Source: Micromonospora antibiotica
GTDB lineage: Bacteria > Actinomycetota > Actinomycetes > Mycobacteriales > Micromonosporaceae
Direction of reading: 5' to 3'
Assembly (NCBI RefSeq): GCF_017599305.1
Contig: NZ_JAGFWR010000001.1
Coordinates: forward strand, 372,001-436,000
Length of the DNA stretch: 64,000 nt
In this document: positions 17,177 through 25,010 of the stretch, piece by piece
How positions within the stretch are numbered: position 1 is the first letter of the stretch
Layout of the letters: each line of letters begins with the position of its first letter
The notes under the pieces: generated by a model
Told to the model about the DNA's origin: nothing
The model's input: the letters and a program-made list of their open reading frames with translations, nothing else
The model's database searches: none
Position numbers and translations under genes: made by a program

Positions 17177-17364
17177 CGCCACTCCTGCATCGGCTTCTCG
17201 CGGATGGTGAGGTCGATGCGGATGCGCCGGTCGGCCATGTCGGGGCGGCGGTTGACCATGTGCGCGAGGCCGTGCAGGGCGGCGGCGGTCTGGTCGGCGG
17301 GGCCGACGAGCCGGATGCGCAGCGGACGCCGGAACCGGTTGATGACACGGGCAAGGGTGGTCAT
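17173..17364 (-). CDS. Small basic Spd-type protein
   Basis: This 63-residue protein is basic and contains the segment IRLVGPADQTAAALHGLAHMVNRRPDM. It has no membrane segment. Small proteins in this position, directly upstream of the DUF2637 gene, recur in AICEs and are counted among the spread functions, but nothing is known biochemically. The start is at 17364, 5 bp from the next upstream stop at 17370, and its stop overlaps the DUF2637 start. Confidence 0.7.
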   Translation of the reverse strand: MTTLARVINRFRRPLRIRLVGPADQTAAALHGLAHMVNRRPDMADRRIRIDLTIREKPMQEWR

Positions 17365-17369
17365 GGCGG

Positions 17370-17621
17370 TTACCTCCGGGCCGGTCGGATATCAGTGCGG
17401 ATGTAGTCGGGAGGGGTGCCGAGCGTGGCGACGGCTTCGGAGAGGCAGCGCCACAGCGCCCACGCCTCATCGGGGGTCAGGGACATCCGCCGCCGGCCCG
17501 CACCGACCGCCAGATAGACGGGGTACGGGTCGGGTCGGTCGGGGTCGACGCGGACGGACACGGCGGTGACCGGTTCGGGGGTGCGCAGCCGGTAGAAGCG
17601 CCGGCCGTCGGTGCCGGTCAT
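17370..17621 (-). CDS. Small AICE protein of unknown function, coupled to traB
   Basis: This 83-residue protein has the visible pattern RFYRLRTPEPVTAVSVRVDP followed by a helical SLTPDEAWALWRCLSEAVATL. No family is recognised with certainty. The ATG at 17621 overlaps the TraB stop by 4 bp (ATGA), so it is translated as part of the transfer operon. A longer open frame to 17882 is only the shadow of traB. Confidence 0.65.
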   Translation of the reverse strand: MTGTDGRRFYRLRTPEPVTAVSVRVDPDRPDPYPVYLAVGAGRRRMSLTPDEAWALWRCLSEAVATLGTPPDYIRTDIRPARR

Positions 17622-19237
17622 CGGGGTTCGCCCTGGTCGGTGTCGAGGATGGTGCGCAGCGCGTCGGGCAGCAGTGGCCCGCGTCGGGGCCGGGGCAGGG
17701 ACGGCCGGGCCGGTTCCGGGGTGGACTCGCGGCCGACCTGGGCGAGGATGTCCGCCGCGTCGGCCGGAGCCGGGTATCGCTGGGCCAGGTCGCGGATGTC
17801 GTCGTCGCTGACGTAGGAGAACCGGACCCGCATCGGTTCCGGGGTGCCGTCGAGGATCACGTACCCCACGCCCTTGGCCCATCGGGGCATCTGGTCGGCG
17901 AGGGCGCCCCGGTTGCGGGCACCGTCACCCAGCACGAGGTCAACCTGAGCGGCTTCGGTCAGTCCGAGGGCGATGCGGGTCGGGAACAGGTCCCGGAACG
18001 GCAACACCTCCTTACGCGGGTCCTGCAACGCCGCCACTACCAGCACCCCGACCCCGGCACCCTGCGACAGCAGCAACCCCAGCGAGCCGGCGATGCGCTT
18101 ACGGAGGTCGACGTCTTGCAGGTACGCGGTCAGTGCGGCCATCTCGTCGATGACGACCACGACCAGGGGGTCAGCCTCGGTCGGCGTGTGCACCCGCACG
18201 ATGCCGGCGAGCCGGGTCTGACGCTCCCGCATCACCGTCACGGCCTCGTCGAGGAGATCGGCCATGGCCTCGAACGACTTGCACGCGAACCGGGCGAACA
18301 GCGGCCGGCCCATGGCGAACTCCATCCCGCCTTTCGGGTCGATCACCCACAGCCGCACCAGGCCCGACGTGATGCCACCGGCCAGCGAGCGGACCAGCGA
18401 CCACAGCACCGAGCCCTTCCCGGAGCGGGTGGCCCCGCCGATCAGCACATGGGTGGCGAGCAGGTGCAGCGACCACGTCCCCAGGTCCTCCCGCCGCGCC
18501 AACGGCAACGCCGTGAAGTCGGGAACGGCCGGGATGTCGAACGGCGGCACGACCGGCCGCAGCGCGTCGGTGCGGACGAGCACCAGGTAGACCAGCGTCG
18601 GCCGGTCCCGGAACCGCAGCCGATCCACCCAGCCGAGCAGCAGCGCCCAGTAGCCGGTACGGGTAGGCGGGGTGTCGGGGCGCTCGGAGTAGACCCGGGC
18701 GTGCCGCCGGCCGAAGGCGTACGCGAGGTTCGCGGTGACCTGTTGGAAGTCGGCCGGGGTCTGCCCCCGGACCATCCGCACGGTCAGCACATCCAGGGCC
18801 TGATCCGAGCGCACCCGCAGCAACTGCGGCAGGACCGGCAGATGGTCATACGTTGCGGCCAGGCCGCACAGGGTCATCGCCTCCTGCCAGGCCCGCCGGT
18901 AGACGACGACCTGACGGAACCGGCCGAGCAACGGCCCGGCGCACCACCGCCACCAGGACGCCTCATCACGCCACCGCCACAACGCCGACACCGCCGATGC
19001 CAGGACCAGCGGCACGATCAGGCCCGGCCAGCCGTACTCGGTGTAGAGGACGACGGCGGCCACGGCCAGGCCGACGGCGACCGGGTGACGCAGGCACCAC
19101 CAGCACACCCGGGCGGCCCAGCGCAGCACCAGGCCGAGCACGACCAGCCACATCGGCAGGACAAATCGCTTCGGTCGGACCACCATCAGATCCCCGGCGG
19201 TCACCATCACCACCCCGCCACGGGGCCGGCGCATCAT
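17618..19237 (-). CDS. FtsK/SpoIIIE-type DNA translocase TraB (TraSA)
   Basis: This 539-residue protein has an N-terminal basic patch and two transmembrane helices (about 26-46 and 54-82). The FtsK motor domain follows, with Walker A GATRSGKGS at residues 268-276 and Walker B LVVVVIDEM at 358-366. It is the single protein that conjugative AICEs need to move double-stranded DNA between hyphae. The C-terminus probably carries the winged helix that recognises clt repeats. The start at 19237 overlaps the upstream zinc-ribbon gene stop (ATGA); an upstream extension to 19375 would read through that gene. Confidence 0.93.
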   Translation of the reverse strand: MMRRPRGGVVMVTAGDLMVVRPKRFVLPMWLVVLGLVLRWAARVCWWCLRHPVAVGLAVAAVVLYTEYGWPGLIVPLVLASAVSALWRWRDEASWWRWCAGPLLGRFRQVVVYRRAWQEAMTLCGLAATYDHLPVLPQLLRVRSDQALDVLTVRMVRGQTPADFQQVTANLAYAFGRRHARVYSERPDTPPTRTGYWALLLGWVDRLRFRDRPTLVYLVLVRTDALRPVVPPFDIPAVPDFTALPLARREDLGTWSLHLLATHVLIGGATRSGKGSVLWSLVRSLAGGITSGLVRLWVIDPKGGMEFAMGRPLFARFACKSFEAMADLLDEAVTVMRERQTRLAGIVRVHTPTEADPLVVVVIDEMAALTAYLQDVDLRKRIAGSLGLLLSQGAGVGVLVVAALQDPRKEVLPFRDLFPTRIALGLTEAAQVDLVLGDGARNRGALADQMPRWAKGVGYVILDGTPEPMRVRFSYVSDDDIRDLAQRYPAPADAADILAQVGRESTPEPARPSLPRPRRGPLLPDALRTILDTDQGEPR

Positions 19238-19416
19238 CGCCCACCCCGCAGGGACACGAACCGGCCCGACGCATCCCGGACCGGAGGAAACGGAAGGACG
19301 AGCTGCCCGACACAGCCAGCACACCGGCCATCGGCACCGGTGGACGGGTCGAACCGGGACTGACACACCTCGCACCGAGGCGAAGCCGGGGCAGCCGAAC
19401 GCCTACGCTTGGACAC
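19234..19416 (-). CDS. Small zinc-ribbon protein upstream of traB
   Basis: This 60-residue protein has CEVC and CAGC pairs 14-20 residues apart, a zinc-ribbon pattern, between basic (SKRRRSAAP) and Arg/Gly-rich ends. The GTG at 19416 is chosen because GAGAGG precedes it at the right distance and because the upstream part of the open frame is unconserved. Its stop overlaps the traB start by 4 bp. Function unknown; it may be a small regulator of transfer. Confidence 0.65.
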   Translation of the reverse strand: MSKRRRSAAPASPRCEVCQSRFDPSTGADGRCAGCVGQLVLPFPPVRDASGRFVSLRGGR

Positions 19417-19513
19417 GTCACTACCTCTCTCGACAGAGCAGGGGAAAGAGACACCAAGGGGGCGGGGCTGCCGTCCGCCAAGACCAGACAGCCCCGCCCC
19501 CAACCTTCAGCGG

Positions 19514-19909
19514 CTACGCCGCCGTCTTCTTCGCCACACCCGCCGGGGCACGCATCCCGGTCGCCCGCAGCGAGTACGCCATCCGGTTGTTGTTGGTCAC
19601 GTACGGCGTGACCGTCATGCCCTCGAACTCCACCGCCTCGAACGGCGTACCTGTCGGCGGCACCGGCTGGTAGTCGGCGGAGATCTTGACCGTTGTCTCC
19701 CGGGAGCGCTTGCCAAGCTCCGGGTCCAGGTCCATCACCCGCACCTGCCACACCCGCTGACCGGTCAGCTTGTCCTTCGCCGGGCTACGCCGCCCGGTCT
19801 TCTCGTCGTAGTCCTCGACCTCACCCAGCGACTCGGGGACCAGGGCGCACCCCGCCGGGAACACGTCCTCACAACGCACGGCGAACCTCGTACCGCCACG
19901 CAGAGCCAT
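19514..19909 (-). CDS. pra: Pra-like replication/integration/excision activator
   Basis: This 131-residue protein shows the pattern VRCEDVFPAGCALVPESLGEV, DKLTGQRVWQVRVMDLDPE, then TVKISADYQPVPPTGTPFEAVEFEGMTVTPYV. I recognise this from proteins annotated as plasmid replication, integration and excision activator (Pra) of pSAM2-type AICEs. Pra switches the element from quiescence to excision and replication. The ATG at 19909 has GGAGG upstream. The inverted repeats at 19934-19980 lie in its promoter, as expected if a GntR repressor (KorSA-like) controls it. Confidence 0.75.
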   Translation of the reverse strand: MALRGGTRFAVRCEDVFPAGCALVPESLGEVEDYDEKTGRRSPAKDKLTGQRVWQVRVMDLDPELGKRSRETTVKISADYQPVPPTGTPFEAVEFEGMTVTPYVTNNNRMAYSLRATGMRAPAGVAKKTAA

Positions 19910-19933
19910 CGCTCAACCTCCAGGTTGTTGGCA

Positions 19934-19980
19934 TGTCTGCCAAGTGGAACTCCAAGGTAGACCCCACTTGGCAGACAAGT
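19934..19980. promoter_or_regulatory. Inverted-repeat operator upstream of pra
   Basis: A 14-bp inverted repeat (TGTCTGCCAAGTGG at 19934-19947 and its complement at 19964-19977) with a 16-bp spacer lies 25 bp upstream of the pra start. Its right arm contains ACTTG-N5-CAAGT (19966-19980), the same half-sites as the palindrome before the short GntR gene at 24013-24028. By analogy with KorSA of pSAM2, this is a repressor site. Confidence 0.6.
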
Positions 19981-20133
19981 CAACAAGCTTCGCGGTCCCC
20001 TGCGGATCAGTCGACGTGCCAACTCCCGTACGAACCGATTGACATCAATGTGACAGAACCTTGCTTTTCGAACTACGCACGAGGGAAACTGGCCGGCCTT
20101 CACTGTCAGCGTCCGACCATGTGCGGAGTGTTT

Positions 20134-20991
20134 GTGACCACCCCTGATGACCCGCAGAGCCAAGCCCGACACAATGAGACGGAGGCGCGGCCTGTCAGCG
20201 CTTTCGAGGCTCAGGAGAGATACCGAGAAATCGGCAAGAACTACGAACTGGCAATTGATCAGCTCCGCACGGCCAGATCCGCCCAGTTCGCATACTGGCT
20301 AATCCTGATTTCCAGCTTCGCACTAATTGCACTACTTGCCTACTCGGTAGTTGTCGGGCTATGGCACGAGAAGCCCGTCACAACCCGCTATGTCGGGCTG
20401 ATTGCACTGTTGGTTTTGTGCATTGGCATGGGTTGGCTCGTCCTCAAAAACCGCCGCAAGATAATTGAGTTCGATGTGATGGTGCGCAACCTCGGGCATG
20501 ACCGCCAGAGTGCCGCCACTCGAATACCATCAGAGTCCCTGGAGTCGCTCCGTCTGTACCGGGAGGCGTCGCAGGACATTGTTGCACAGTTCCGCACCCG
20601 CGCTACTCGCAACCTCAGGGCACACAATACCGTTCAAGCCATTATCATCATCGGCTCCGTAGTCGCCTCCACCACCACGGCAGTCATGGCCGGGGAGCAC
20701 CCGTTGAGCTGGGTTTCAACAGGTCTCACCGCCTTCATCAGCATCACCGCAGGGCTGGCTGCCTACTTCAAATTCCGCGAGCGCGGTTACAACTTGCAAC
20801 TGACTGCCGATGAAATTGAGAAGCACTACAACGCCACACAGTTCCGTTTGAACGAATATGCAGAACACGGCGACGGAAAGGAAGCGTCGAGGCTGCGCCT
20901 ATTCGCACAGAATGTCGAGCGCTTGCGCGACGAGCAGCGCAAACGTGAACTCCAACTCGAACAGTCACCAGGGCAGAAAGAGGAGCGATAA
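20134..20991 (+). CDS. DUF4231/SLATT-like four-helix membrane protein (cargo)
   Basis: This 285-residue protein has a cytoplasmic N-terminal helix (about 20-50) and four membrane helices at about 54-77, 87-105, 167-187 and 192-212. The C-terminal segment starts AYFKFRERGYNLQLTADEIE, the pattern of DUF4231, a relative of SLATT effectors. SLATT proteins are predicted membrane-perturbing effectors in nucleotide-signalling conflict systems. A GTG at 20134 is chosen because GGAG lies 5 bp upstream; an ATG at 20119 is an alternative. The gene is clearly more AT-rich than the AICE backbone and is alone on its strand, which suggests captured cargo. No cyclase or SLOG partner is adjacent. Confidence 0.75.
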   Translation: MTTPDDPQSQARHNETEARPVSAFEAQERYREIGKNYELAIDQLRTARSAQFAYWLILISSFALIALLAYSVVVGLWHEKPVTTRYVGLIALLVLCIGMGWLVLKNRRKIIEFDVMVRNLGHDRQSAATRIPSESLESLRLYREASQDIVAQFRTRATRNLRAHNTVQAIIIIGSVVASTTTAVMAGEHPLSWVSTGLTAFISITAGLAAYFKFRERGYNLQLTADEIEKHYNATQFRLNEYAEHGDGKEASRLRLFAQNVERLRDEQRKRELQLEQSPGQKEER

Positions 20992-21089
20992 AGGCCAGTC
21001 GGGAAATATTGCCCAACGGGTGATGCTCCAGCCCTCGGTTTGACCTATGCCACTTCGAGGGTGGAACCACCAAAGGCGGCGGCATCGGG

Positions 21090-21866
21090 CTACGTGGTGG
21101 CTTTGCCGCCGAAGCCGTGCGGGACCATCGAGGCCAGGGCGGCGGCTCTGGCCTCGATGATCATCATCCGTGCTTGGTATTCGGCGGGTTCGCGGTGTGC
21201 GGCTTGGCTGGTGACCTGGCCGGGCCACTTGCGGTAGAGCAGGCCGTATTCGCGGGTGAAGTAGCCGGGGGTGACGGCGTTGGCGGCCAGGAGAAGGCCG
21301 GTGTCTTCGGAGGCGGGTAGGGCCATCCAGCCGCCGAGGGCGAAGACGAGGTCCCGGCGTAGGCACAGGGTCGCGGGGTGTACGGATGCCCGGTAGTCGT
21401 TGGCCTGCCAGAAGGCCAGGACCGCGCCCCGGTCGATGACCCCTCCGGCCGGGTCTTTGTCCCATCCGGCGGTCGACCCGTCGGGCAGCAGGTCGAGTAC
21501 CCGCGAGGTGGTCCATCCGATCTTTGGGTTCGCCTCGAACGCGGCGATGTCCCGAGCAAGCGCGCCGGGGGTCAACTGGTCGTCAGCATCGAGAACCTTG
21601 ATGAGGTCACCGTCAACCCGGGACAGCGCAAGGGTTCGGGCGACACCAGGCCCGCCCGGTCGGCCGGTGCCGAGGCTGATTCGGGGGTCGTCGGGCAGGA
21701 CGTCGGTCAGGGCTCCGGTCTGTCCGTCTTCCTGGACGAGCCATTGCCAGTCCCACCCCGGCGGCATCTCCTGCTTGGCCAGCGATGCGTACGCGCCAGC
21801 CAGGTACTCGATGCTGGGCGCGTGGACCGGGGTGATGACCGAGACGAGCTGCGTCAAGTTTTCCAC
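21090..21866 (-). CDS. Family 2 glycosyltransferase (cargo)
   Basis: This 258-residue GT-A protein begins VSVITPVHAPSIEYLAGAYASL and has the nucleotide-sugar/metal motif VLDADDQL at about residues 91-98. Further typical features are VARTLALSRVDGDLI and a GGW segment followed by SEDTGLLL. It would transfer a sugar from a nucleotide donor; the acceptor is unknown and there is no transmembrane segment. The start at 21866 lies 13 bp inside the end of the GntR gene, so the two are one transcript. GT2 genes next to GntR genes recur in AICEs, possibly altering the cell surface of the host. Confidence 0.82.
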   Translation of the reverse strand: MENLTQLVSVITPVHAPSIEYLAGAYASLAKQEMPPGWDWQWLVQEDGQTGALTDVLPDDPRISLGTGRPGGPGVARTLALSRVDGDLIKVLDADDQLTPGALARDIAAFEANPKIGWTTSRVLDLLPDGSTAGWDKDPAGGVIDRGAVLAFWQANDYRASVHPATLCLRRDLVFALGGWMALPASEDTGLLLAANAVTPGYFTREYGLLYRKWPGQVTSQAAHREPAEYQARMMIIEARAAALASMVPHGFGGKATT

Positions 21867-22675
21867 CGCTGGAGTTTGTGGGAGTAGACAAGCTCGGTCC
21901 GGTCCCCCGGCATCACCACGTCAGCCACCTCGACCACCCGGCCGGTGGTGTCGACGGAGGTCTTCCGCACGGTGAGTACGGAGACACCCGGGTCGATGTC
22001 CAACAGTTCGGCCTCATCCGGCGACGGCGGACGCGCCCGGATCTCGTCGTCGATGCGGTCCAACTCGATGCCGAGGGTATAGAGCTGATGCTGTGTACCG
22101 CCGGGCCAGGGTTCCTTGCTGGCGTCGAGCAGGTCCGGGTTCGCGGCGACCAGGTCGTAGGGCAGGTAGGAGTACGACACGGTCAGCGGTGCGTTCTCGT
22201 GCCGCGAGGATGTCCAGTAGACCCGGCGCAGCAGCGGCGCACCCGGCTCGACCTGGAGGGCCGCCGCCATCTCGGCATCGGCATCGACGCGGGTGTACTC
22301 GGCGTGGAACTTGAGGTCATCGACGGTCAGGCCGGTGTCGTGTTCCGTCGCGCCGGTCTTCAACCGTTCGTCCTCGTCGAGCAGGACCCGGTCCTTCTCC
22401 CACTGGTACCGCTCGGTGTTGCGACGGCGTACCCGCTGGCGGGGTGCCCGCACGTAGGTGCCGCGCCCCTGCTCCGCGCGGACCAGGCCCCATTCACGGA
22501 GCTGCCGGATGGCGTTGCGGACGCTCGTGCGGGACAGCCCGGACGACTCGGCCAGCTCGGTTTCGCTCGGCATCAGCGTCCCGGGGGCAAGCTCCCCGCC
22601 CATGATCTTCACCCGCAACTCTTCCGCGAGTTGCAGGTAGCGAGGGCGCCAGTCCCGGCCATGCACACCGGTCAC
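21854..22675 (-). CDS. GntR/UTRA-family regulator coupled to GT2
   Basis: This 273-residue regulator has an N-terminal winged helix (PRYLQLAEELRVKIMGGEL, then LAESSGLSRTSVRNAIRQLREWGLV) and a C-terminal UTRA ligand-binding domain ending ELVYSHKLQRWKT. It resembles KorSA-type GntR proteins of AICEs. The GTG at 22675 is preferred: GGGG lies 5 bp upstream and the DNA further up has low third-position GC. An alternative GTG at 22828 would overlap the upstream stop by GTGA and add about 51 low-complexity residues. A perfect AGACGTT/AACGTCT palindrome sits just upstream, suggesting autoregulation. Confidence 0.85.
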   Translation of the reverse strand: MTGVHGRDWRPRYLQLAEELRVKIMGGELAPGTLMPSETELAESSGLSRTSVRNAIRQLREWGLVRAEQGRGTYVRAPRQRVRRRNTERYQWEKDRVLLDEDERLKTGATEHDTGLTVDDLKFHAEYTRVDADAEMAAALQVEPGAPLLRRVYWTSSRHENAPLTVSYSYLPYDLVAANPDLLDASKEPWPGGTQHQLYTLGIELDRIDDEIRARPPSPDEAELLDIDPGVSVLTVRKTSVDTTGRVVEVADVVMPGDRTELVYSHKLQRWKT

Positions 22676-22685
22676 CGTACCCCCT

Positions 22686-22701
22686 AGACGTTCCAACGTC
22701 T
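22686..22701. promoter_or_regulatory. Palindrome upstream of the GntR-GT2 operon
   Basis: AGACGTTCCAACGTCT has perfect 7-bp arms and a 2-bp centre, 10 bp upstream of the preferred GntR start. GntR proteins usually repress themselves through such sites. If translation actually starts at 22828, this would lie inside the gene. Confidence 0.45.
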
Positions 22702-22824
22702 GCCAGGTGGTCCCCCCAGCCGGCCGCTCCGGCACCACCGGCACCACCACCGCCCCTGCTCGCGGGGGCTGCCCACGACGCCCACCAGGACCACGCGCCC
22801 CAGCACCCCGCCGGCCGTTGGTGC

Positions 22825-23166
22825 TCACCGCGTCTCTCCCGCCCGCCCGCGCCGCCCGGCCTGTGCCTGCATGGCCTCTCGGGCGTGGGTCAGTTCCTCG
22901 ATGAGCCGGTCGACGTTGGTCAGCGTCAGGAGCACGGTTTGCGTGGTGCCGTAATGGGTCGCGTCGAGCTTGATCGCCGGGTCGCGGCGGGTGAACCGGT
23001 CGATGAGCAGTTGCAGACTCACCCACCCGGTCCCCTCCCGCCCGATCGTGGCCAGGTACCCCCGGTGCATCGGATCGTTCGGCCCACAACCCCGACACCA
23101 CGGCGGACACACCACCGGCCGAGGCGACGCCGGCAGCCGCCGGTTCGTGGGAAAGCCGTCACTCAT
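22825..23166 (-). CDS. Small DUF6907-like protein
   Basis: This 113-residue protein has a Cys/Pro-rich segment (VVCPPWCRGCG), a PMHRGYLATIG stretch and a C-terminal helix (NVDRLIEELTHAREAM). It resembles the DUF6907-type small proteins that accompany GntR genes in AICEs; the function is unknown. The ATG at 23166 overlaps the upstream gene by 8 bp, and its stop overlaps a GTG at 22828. Confidence 0.65.
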   Translation of the reverse strand: MSDGFPTNRRLPASPRPVVCPPWCRGCGPNDPMHRGYLATIGREGTGWVSLQLLIDRFTRRDPAIKLDATHYGTTQTVLLTLTNVDRLIEELTHAREAMQAQAGRRGRAGETR

Positions 23167-23491
23167 CGCCGGCCCCCTGCCCGCCGGCCTGCGCCAGCAA
23201 CCCGCGCAACTGCGCCACCAACTCGGCCGCCTCCGGCAGCGACAACTCCGCCCAGGCGTTCCCCGCCCGACACGACGCGTGCACGCACACCAGCGGAGCA
23301 CCGGGGGTCTCCGCACTGATCAGGTACGTGACGATGAGCCCACTCGCCCGCTTCTCACCAACCCGGAGCATGTGGCCGCGATGACGACGGGCCATGTGCG
23401 CCATCACCGGCGGCACCAGATAGCCGCAGCGTTCCGGCGTGCACCAGTCCGGGTGACTCGTGACCGGGGCCGGCTTGCTCAGGCGGGTCAT
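23159..23491 (-). CDS. Small DUF6907-like protein, paralogue of its neighbour
   Basis: This 110-residue protein has HPDWCTPERCGY near the N-terminus and a Leu-rich C-terminal helix (LPEAAELVAQLRGLLAQAG), the same plan as the next gene. The two are likely tandem paralogues. The ATG at 23491 overlaps the stop of the upstream 76-residue gene by 4 bp (ATGA). Function unknown. Confidence 0.65.
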   Translation of the reverse strand: MTRLSKPAPVTSHPDWCTPERCGYLVPPVMAHMARRHRGHMLRVGEKRASGLIVTYLISAETPGAPLVCVHASCRAGNAWAELSLPEAAELVAQLRGLLAQAGGQGAGDE

Positions 23492-23718
23492 CGTGTCCAC
23501 CGCCCACCATGGCCCCGGTGCGCCTGAGCCACCGTCATCAACGGCGCATACCGCAGCACGGGCAGTTCCCGCGTGACGCCGACCGACCACCACGGCGCAG
23601 GGCCGACCGATCCGCCGGACGACGCCGACGGCGTGTTGCCGCTGGTGGTCGGGATCGGTGTACGTCGGCGGGGTCGCCAGGACGAGAACCAACCGTGTCG
23701 ACGGTGAGAGCCGGGCAT
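23488..23718 (-). CDS. Small basic protein, first gene of the leftward AICE operon
   Basis: This 76-residue basic protein (starts MPGSHRRHGWFSSWRPRRR) is not recognised. It is supported by an excellent ribosome-binding site (GGAGG, 5 bp before the ATG at 23718) and by a 4-bp overlap with the next gene. The DNA codes for Arg, Ser and Trp residues and has no membrane segment. It begins the leftward transcript opposite the short GntR gene. Confidence 0.5.
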   Translation of the reverse strand: MPGSHRRHGWFSSWRPRRRTPIPTTSGNTPSASSGGSVGPAPWWSVGVTRELPVLRYAPLMTVAQAHRGHGGRWTR

Positions 23719-24008
23719 CGCACCTCCACAGGTAGACGAGGAACCGGCGGCCGACCACAAGCGTTGGTTGTGGCCGGCCGCCGGCCCGGATGAAGGCACG
23801 GCGCACCGTCCGACGCCGGACGGGTCGGATATCGCCGAGCCAACTTGTCTACGCGGCTACCGCAACCGGTCCCACAGGACGCCGCGCATAGGTGCGACCA
23901 GGGCCGACACCGCGACCACCCCTGACACGAGCCGTCACCCCGGCCGCACACCAGGAAACGTATCTACAAGTGGACGAGTTGTCTAGACGTCGAAACGCGT
24001 CGCTTGCT

Positions 24009-24032
24009 TGGCACTTGGTACAACAAGTGCCA
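24009..24032. promoter_or_regulatory. Palindromic operator in front of the short GntR gene
   Basis: TGGCACTTG (24009-24017) and its complement (24024-24032) flank a 6-bp centre, 15 bp before the GntR start. The core ACTTG-N6-CAAGT matches the site upstream of pra. Further half-sites, ACTTGTCTAC at about 23843 and CTACAAGT at about 23964, lie in the same divergent promoter region. Confidence 0.6.
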
Positions 24033-24046
24033 GGTACGGTGAACAG

Positions 24047-24469
24047 GTGCCCACCCCGCACTACGGACAACCCCGCTACCGCACCATCGCCGACGAACTC
24101 AGACGCCGCATCGAGAGCGGCGTCATCCCGCCGGGAGCCCTTCTGCCCGCCGAGAGCGCACTTACCGCCGAGTTCAGGGCAGCGCGCGGCACGGTTCGTC
24201 AGGCCATAGCCGCATTACGCGAGGCAGAGTTGGTGGTCACCGATCACGGGCGCGGGACATACGCTGTGTCTCGCCGAAACGCGCCAGGACAGGATGGGTG
24301 TTCCCAGACGGAGATGCAACAGCGCCACATCGCTGCGGATGCAGAATTGGCAGCCATTTTCGCTGTCGATGTAGGCACGGCACTTTTGGAGCAGCAGAGT
24401 CTCACCCGAACAAACGGGGCCGTCGGAACAGTCGTCAGAACCTACCGATTGCTTTATACGGAGAGCTAG
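24047..24469 (+). CDS. Short GntR-family regulator (KorSA-like candidate)
   Basis: This 140-residue protein has a full GntR winged helix (PRYRTIADELRRRIESGVIPPGALLPAESALTAEF, then RGTVRQAIAALREAELV). Only the beginning of a UTRA-like domain follows, so it is shorter than typical 230-260-residue members. It may be a natural short regulator or a truncated one. The GTG at 24047 is the only reasonable start. It is divergent from the leftward operon, and its operator matches the pra operator, which fits KorSA control of replication. Confidence 0.75.
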   Translation: MPTPHYGQPRYRTIADELRRRIESGVIPPGALLPAESALTAEFRAARGTVRQAIAALREAELVVTDHGRGTYAVSRRNAPGQDGCSQTEMQQRHIAADAELAAIFAVDVGTALLEQQSLTRTNGAVGTVVRTYRLLYTES

Positions 24470-25010
24470 AGCAGTTCACACCTTCGATACGTCTTCAAGG
24501 CGGCCGTGAATGGGCGGCACGCGCCGTCGCTAGGGCGCGCGTCCATGGCTCCGCTGGCGCCCCGACTCCGGCCAGACAGCATGCCCGACGGCTGGCGTGA
24601 AAGCGGGGAGCCCAGGGGCCGCCGCAGATCGACAGATCGCTGACGGGTGAGAGGTGGGGCGGCCGGCCAAGCCGCGAGGCCACGAGCCCGGGCGGCGTAG
24701 GGAGGGCACGCCGGCCGTGTCGGCAAGCTGGCGATGGTCGCGGGGTTGCGGTTACTGCGCCTCCGGCGGGGGGGGGGCTTGGGCTCCGAGATGGTTGCAA
24801 CCCGTCGCCGGGTTGCGGTCCGTGGTTGGTTGCGCGGGCCATCCCGCCCCACCGTCGACCCGGGCAAGCCGAGCAGGCCACCGCCCGCCCGCCAGCGTCC
24901 GACTGTGCGTCAACGCCGTCTTCATGTGGCGGGCAGGGCGCTGGCCCCGCTCCCAGGAGTGGCGGCTCGATGACAAACGGGATGGCACTCAGCCCTGATG
25001 TGGCTCCGCA
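24470..25010. other. Intergenic region with no supported gene
   Basis: I see no credible gene in these 541 bp. The open frames on both strands are Arg/Pro-rich, overlap one another and lack ribosome-binding sites. There is a G-run at about 24770-24777. Confidence 0.5.

Noticed and set aside
22676..22828. N-terminal extension of the GntR-GT2 regulator from the GTG at 22828
   Set aside because: The segment is low-complexity with weak third-position GC and holds the palindrome, although the GTGA overlap with the upstream stop keeps the alternative open.
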